Shown here one piece after another: positions 58,449 to 64,000 of a DNA stretch of 64,000 nt. Under the pieces are notes generated by a model. The model saw only the letters and a program-made list of their open reading frames with translations, was not told the DNA's origin and made no database searches. The translations under genes and the position numbers were made by a program. Each line of letters begins with the position of its first letter. The first letter of the stretch is position 1. The DNA is from Panonychus citri (Eukaryota > Arthropoda > Arachnida > Trombidiformes > Tetranychidae): assembly GCF_014898815.1 (NCBI RefSeq), contig NW_026515548.1:726501-790500 (forward strand), in the 5' to 3' direction.

Positions 58449-58815
58449 TCATAACCTGAACTTGAAGTCCATTGGAAACATAATCAGGGTGAAAAGATGA
58501 GATGATGAATCTGTTCAATGTTCTCATATTTGAATTGTTACTCAATCAACTGATTAAAGGGTTTTAAATGATCACCTGATTGTTTATTCCTTGTTATTTT
58601 TACCTTGATGGTGCTCATGGTTCCTGGTTGGTTTACCTCCTTCACCTCCTCCTCTTTTACTACAATTAAATTTATGATGATCGTTTTATAATCATTCACG
58701 GAAGTTAAACTCTAAGATTGGGTTATTCATACAATTACCTTCCATTACCTTGTTGATACAATTCAACCATCAAGGTAACTCCATTGTTGTTGTTTGGTGT
58801 TAAATCATTTCTCTC
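58449..58815 (-). CDS. Candidate small multi-exon gene, start not found
   Basis: Three short exons on the minus strand join in frame: 58739-58815 (ERNDLTPNNNNGVTLMVEL), 58604-58659 (KRGGGEGGKPTRNHEHHQ) and 58449-58510 (stop at 58449-58451). Each has good GT-AG signals and a pyrimidine tract. A 5' exon might lie near 59100-59165, where the sequence becomes GC-richer and codes for NGSTRQLVDYNAVSNLEF, but I could not join it cleanly. No family was recognised. It could be an accidental chain of splice sites. Confidence 0.3.
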
Positions 58816-59165
58816 CTGTCAAAATAGAAACAAATAATTGATGAGAAGATTAAAGAAATCGATAAGAAACAAGAAGAGATGAAATGACGAGTCAATCATT
58901 GGAAATTATTACACTTAATTAGCTGTAATTAGATTTAAGAACAGTAATTAAGCGATAAGAGAAGGAAGAAAATGATTTCAGGCAAAAGGATAGAGAAAAG
59001 GTAAACATTGATAGAGTGATAATAGAAAAGAAAGTAAAAAAAATGTTCGAACTGAAGAGTAAAAGCGAGGGAAAGAGAGAAGATGAAGAAAGGAAGATGA
59101 TCTAAATTCGAGGTTCGAAACTGCATTGTAATCCACGAGTTGCCTAGTAGAACCGTTCACCTCGA

Positions 59166-59868
59166 GGTCTCTTACATCATCTCTTCATTTCCTTTTATTA
59201 TTCTCCATTTTAACCTGCTAATTAAATCGATCAAATTTATTCCTATCAATTATCCCAACCAATGTTTCAAATTTCTTCTTGTAAATTTGATTATCCAACA
59301 ATCAATCAGCTAATTAACCAACTGATCAAGGGAACAATCAAAATACTCTTTGATTAGTGTAGGTCCTTTCTCTCTGTCTTTTCCTCTCTCTGTCTCTCTC
59401 TATCTCTGTCTTTCTCTCTGTCTGTAGTTCACTTTTCTTCTGTCTCTTATCCTCCTTTCCCCATCTTTGTGTTCCTTGAGTATTCACCTCTGACCTCCAA
59501 ATCAATTAGGTCACTTAATTAATCCTCTGATATCCAAATCAATATTATCATGTTTCTTATTTAAACCAATTCAATTGCAGTGAATACGAAAACATATCAT
59601 TTTTTATAATGTGATTTCCAATGTGATCAATATTTTCATCATTTTCTGGTTTTCTGGTTCAACCTAATGTAACCCAAACATATCCCATTTTTGTACTTAA
59701 TCCGATGGTTAATCTTATTTGTTATCTTGTAAATCACAAATTGTTCAACTATTGATGGTTTAAATTAAATCTAATCCATTGTCCATTCTCACACGAGAAT
59801 TGGTTTGTGGTCATACGTCAATTTCCAGCTTCGACATTATTTGCCAACATATCAAAGGATTGACCAAA
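59166..59868. other. Spacer with a CT-rich microsatellite
   Basis: Non-coding. A CT/TCTG-rich tract occupies about 59370-59430. The last 100 bp are likely the promoter of the next gene. No TATA box was certain. Confidence 0.45.
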
Positions 59869-61687
59869 ATGACCACTACTATTCAAGGTGAGTTTTAAAT
59901 TGTTACTAATTTCTGTTTGTTCATTTGATTGTTAATTTTTCTCTGATTGTTACATTTAAAATTTCAGGGGAAAAATCTGCTTTCATGGAACATATGAAAA
60001 AGAGGATAATTGAAATAGATGAAGAAAATTCTGAAGAAGAGATCGAAATCGATATCGATACTGTAAATATAACTATAGAACGGAAAAGTTGCCTGTCAAC
60101 TTATGGTTCTAACTATGGGAATTTCTGGTCGAAAGATCCAGTTGATTCCTCTTCCAAGGAAAACATATCAAAAAAACCAGAAATTTGTACTATTATAAAT
60201 ATCGGTAATGGTGAACATAATGTTAACGGGAAAATCGATGGCAATAACTGTAATAATCAAGAATTTGATAGTGATGAAGAAGAAATTACCAAGGAAGATG
60301 TTGAAGCGATTCACGAACAATTAACTAAAGCAAATGCAATACTCAATGAACAAATAATCAAATCTCAAGGCGAACTGGCTCAAGTTCGAAGCTCATCTAT
60401 CGCCCATAAACGTTTGGACCTAAGAAAGGAAATCGGACAAATTATGTGCCAAAAACAAAAATATCTCCGAGAAAATGTTTTCCTCAGATCTTTGTGTCTC
60501 CATGAGTTTTCAAAACGATTCCACGATAAAGTGGACTTGAGTTTGGACAAAATTCGAGAGACGATAAAAGCTGATCTAAATTACGTTGTACAAAGTAAAT
60601 CACTTTTCGATGCTTCCCAAGATCCTGGAACTAAATTCCGATCTTCTAAATCTGCTCAGACAATTAGAACAATGGCTTTAAAAGGAGGTGAAAGTTCAGA
60701 TAAATTGAAAAATGATACAATTAATTCACTCAAACAGCATAACTTGAATCTCACTAGAAAATTGGAACAATTAAAAGCCGATAATCCAATTATTCCAATA
60801 AAAGGACCCAGAGTCATGTTAATAAAGAAAGACGATTATCTTAAACTATTGGAAAGCTCAAAAGGCTCGACAAAAAATGACCGAACAAAATTAATTAACT
60901 GTGATCGAAACAAATCCAAATCGGAACAAGAAGCGGAAACAATCAAGCCAAAATCACCAATCAATAAACAAGTGATTTATGTGAAAAAAGACACATTAGA
61001 TTTAACTAATGGCGACTCCAAGAGACAATTTTATATCTGCAAATGTGGTCAGAAATTCAGTAAAAATGCCCTCGGGTATAAAGCTGCATACGATAGTTTC
61101 CGTCAGCATGTAGCTAAATGTAGTGTTTACATGAAAAATGGTGAGTTCGAGTTTGAATTTGGATTTGAGTTCGAAATGATTAGAAAATAACAATTAGATT
61201 AATCGTTGGTCCAATTTTCTCCCTCAGGTGCTGTCTGTGATATATGTGATGCTCCATTCCATTCAATTCCATGTTTGAAAGTTCACATTCGCCGAATTCA
61301 CCCTGAAAGACCAGAATTACTCGAGAAGTATCGTCACATTGTCAGTTGTCCATGTGGGAAAATATTCGACAATTATTCCCAAGAATGTACAGCAATAAAA
61401 GCACTTCGTAAACACGCTCGAGCCTGTCCATCATATCGTAGTAAAGGTAAATACAAATTGTTATTAGAATCGAACCAACAATCTAACAATCAGATCTTTT
61501 CTATTTCTCTTCGTTAGCAATTTTTTGTTACATTTGTAAAGAACCATTTCTCGAACCAAATCAATTGAATAATCACATTCGAATGGCACATTCAAGTAAA
61601 TCAAACGGAATCACCAGCGAAAAATCAACTCCAGTGTCCAAATCCAATTCCAATTCCAATGTGGCCAAAAAAAGAAAAGTCAATTAG
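59869..61687 (+). CDS. Zinc-finger protein with paired C-X-C knuckle and C2H2 units
   Basis: Four exons, 59869-59887, 59968-61140, 61228-61446 and 61518-61687, give 526 residues in one frame. The N-terminal two-thirds is acidic then coiled-coil-like and unrecognised. From about residue 360 two units follow, each a C-X-C knuckle ending in H-x(3-4)-C (CKCGQKF...HVAKC and CPCGKIF...HARAC) and then a C2H2 finger (CDICDAPF...HIRRIH and CYICKEPF...HIRMAH). Introns fall just after each knuckle. The C-terminus is a clear nuclear localisation signal, KKRKV. It is probably a nucleic-acid-binding nuclear protein. The small gene at 8470-8846 seems related. Exon 1 encodes just six residues and part of a seventh. 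Confidence 0.85.
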
Positions 61688-62473
61688 ATCAAATAAATTG
61701 ATCTTCCAAATCTTCCAAATCAACGTTATCCATATCAATACACAGAAAATCAATCATCATAATTTTTGATCAAAATCGATCTCATTTTTTACATATCATT
61801 CCTTTTGCCATATTCTGTAGCAATTAACCTTTGCAATGAACATATCAACATATTCACATCATGAATTTTTAAGGTCCAATCCAATTAACTTCCTGATCTC
61901 TTAATTGTCTTGAGATTATAATTTCTTTTCCTGGAGATTGATTGTTTTCTTATTCCTTTTTTTTCATTTCTTTTTCTAAACAATCACAAACCTGTGCAAT
62001 CAATCAATTGCTTTCCAATGACCGACAATTAACGTTAAAAACTATGCTTATCATATCAACAATAGAATCATATGTGTAAGATTTAATTATAATCGCAATT
62101 AATAAACATATTGGATAGAGTATTTACTTTGCCTTCTCTTTTTTTAATTATCGATTCTCGAACTGCCTCAAAAGCTTTAGTCTTGCACCTAAACTCCGGT
62201 TCAAGAAACTAAACACTTGAGATAAAAGTGAATTTACAATAATTTGTAACTTTAATTGTGATCTGACTTTTTGTCCACATACAATTTACTGATAATTCGT
62301 AGTGATTAAGAAGAGATTAGAAATGGTTATCAAGCATTATACGCTTGGTCAATCGAAGATGGTCCAATGTCTGTGGAGATTTTATTTGATCATCTTTTTT
62401 TCTCTGACGAAATAAAAAAGAACATTAAATTAGTGATCTATTATGTCGATCGAAATCGAAAGTTAATCGTCGA
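61688..62473. other. Convergent spacer
   Basis: AT-rich 3' sequence between the zinc-finger gene and CFAP36. Nothing else was seen. Confidence 0.5.
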
Positions 62474-63750
62474 TTAACGATGCTTGTGCTTACCAATTAC
62501 TTCGGCTTTCAGTTTAGCAGCCAGTGAACGTCGAAAGCTTAATCCTTCATCTTCGCTCTTACCTTCGCCATTTTCATCGTTTTCTAAGAAACTTTTGATT
62601 ACTTTTGCTGATTTTGGTCTTTTCTCTTTGATTTCGAGCTCTTCCAATTGCTCGACTTGACGTTGTCTCTCTTTTCGTTTGGTCTCAATAATCTTATCTC
62701 GACGTTTTCTTAAATACTCTTGACGAGCCTTAATCTCAGCTGGATTAATGGATGATCCTTTTGATTTGAGTAAAACTGCTTTCACATCCTCTCCATCATC
62801 TTCATCGCCTTCATTTATTGCCGATCTCTCTTCGTTTGATCTGCGATTTATATAATCACCATCATCATTCATATTTAGAGGCTTATAACCTGATCGATTT
62901 ACAATTTGACCTTTGATCATTCCTGCAAGTCCATTACTATGACCTTCATCTTCATCATCATCCTCGTTGTTGACATTGGCACTTGTTGATTGATAATCGA
63001 TTCCATTAGAATCTTCATCATTTCCACCTGAGGCCATTACTCTTTTTAATGCTTGGTCCAATTTGGACTGTTCCTTAATCCGTTCCGCTTCCAAACGACC
63101 TTTCTCTTCCATGGCGATTCGAAGTACATCTTCTTTCGCATTATCATCCAAAGCTTCCTGTTCATCTCGAGCATCAGCCATGGATAATTTCATCACTTGT
63201 TCTAGCAACGAATCGTCATCGATCAAGAAACTGATTGTTTTTTCTGCATCATCGGGACTCATTTGACCCAAAGATGTGGTCAGTATGTTCATTGCTTGTA
63301 GATTAAGTTCGATGTTCCTTTTTACCATTAAGGCTCGAAATATATCGTAGTCATTTGCTGCCCAAATTTGTTCGAATAAAGTTTGTTGGAATTTGGCCCC
63401 TAAACTTCCTTTAGCGTTTCGACAAGCCTCTTCGAACTGTTCTAAGGAAATCGAAAGATCTTCCATATGTGCAGATAATAATCGATCGACTAAGAAACTA
63501 TATTCACTGAAGATTTTACGATATTCAGATTCTCTTTCGTCTCGAGTTCTTTTCTCGTCATCCTCATATTCTGGCTCGAATACTGGTACAAGAGAAAAAC
63601 GAAGATTCCAATTTTAGTAAACAATTAAATTTAACAATTAATCTTACCTATTGATCTTTGCTCGATGAAACTACTTATCGGTATATTCCAAATTGGGCCT
63701 TGAAGGAAACCCACGAGTGAGTCGAGTACCCAACTCGTTTCAGCTTCCAT
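62474..63750 (-). CDS. CFAP36: CFAP36 (CCDC104/BARTL1), ARL3-binding ciliary protein
   Basis: Two exons on the minus strand, 63648-63750 and 62474-63582 (intron 65 nt), encode 403 residues. The first 130 residues form the BART-like domain: ETSWVLDSLVGFLQGPIW, ISSFIEQRS, then YRKIFSEYSFLVDRLL, LEQFEEAC and FRALMVKRNIELNLQA. A charged coiled coil follows, with RQEYLRKRRDKIIETKRKER and a basic end, SLAAKLKAEVIGKHKHR, matching the family's conserved tail. In vertebrates this protein binds ARL3-GTP at the ciliary base. The start is the ATG after a GCTTCC context and aligns with family N-termini. Confidence 0.9.
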
Positions 63751-64000
63751 GGCCTAAAATCGATAGACCGAAAATCAATAAGAACCAAAATTAAAATCGA
63801 TTCAAAAAAAAGAGACATTTAATTGTCAACAATCAATATGTTAACTGTTATAATGAATAATCAAAAAATAGTTAAGAAATTGAATGAATTGACCAAGAAC
63901 GAGTTCAGATTAATATTAAAAACTTAATCATCGCTGAAATTGATTACAATTGTAATAATGATAAAGAGGAAAAAATCATAATATTATTAGTTAAAGTCTA
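63751..64000. other. Upstream region of CFAP36
   Basis: AT-rich promoter-side sequence up to the window edge. Nothing else was recognised. Confidence 0.4.

Noticed and set aside
59105..59125. GGTTCGAAAC as a tRNA B box
   Set aside because: Neither strand gives an anticodon stem or acceptor pairing at the right spacing.
1..64000. Bacterial or viral contamination as source of the window
   Set aside because: Spliced animal genes run across the window and mobile elements are typical of animal genomes.

Overview
The window is AT-rich eukaryotic DNA with GT-AG introns that are mostly 50-120 nt. Its gene set (scribble, contactin, CEP164, MED29, myosin regulatory light chain, 3-hydroxyanthranilate dioxygenase, tandem serpins, Ty3/gypsy and Polinton remnants) points to an arthropod. 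The compact genes and AT-rich spacers suggest a small-genome chelicerate, most likely a spider mite. That species-level call is inference.

Region 1 (1-12 kb) is a graveyard of mobile and decaying DNA. A frameshifted Ty3/gypsy element lies on the minus strand (1-3669, with a leader and perhaps an LTR up to about 4735). It is followed by two convergent Polinton/Maverick remnants: the end of a family-B DNA polymerase, and a capsid-like protein. Next come a three-copy repeat family, a decaying unrecognised coding unit (7605-8354), a small zinc-finger gene with its own TATA box (8411-8846) and a serpin relic (8750-8985). A second gypsy fragment (9466-11382) is interrupted by a 251-bp solo LTR and is bracketed by inverted copies of the repeat.

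Region 2 (13-21 kb) is a tandem serpin array, three copies on the minus strand with identical three-exon structure. Copy 1 is intact. Copies 2 and 3 both carry a net 2-bp deletion at the same place in exon 1. Their reactive-centre loops are highly diverged. A fragment of the CEP164-like gene is inserted between copies 1 and 2.

Region 3 (21.5-64 kb) is ordinary gene-rich DNA. In order it holds a 3-hydroxyanthranilate 3,4-dioxygenase (+), Scribble (-), a small secreted protein (-), a CEP164-like protein (+), MED29 (-), an unrecognised basic nuclear-type protein (-), contactin (+), a CUB-LDLa transmembrane protein (+), myosin regulatory light chain (+), CFAP410 (+), a candidate small gene (-), a zinc-finger gene (+) and CFAP36 (-). 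Three of these (CEP164, CFAP410, CFAP36) belong to cilium/basal-body pathways. Scribble, contactin, the CUB protein and the light chain relate to cell polarity, adhesion and actomyosin.

Exon boundaries were placed by hand from splice signals. Each multi-exon model listed as a CDS keeps its frame across all joins, except for the caveats noted in single entries. No tRNA, rRNA or CRISPR was found.
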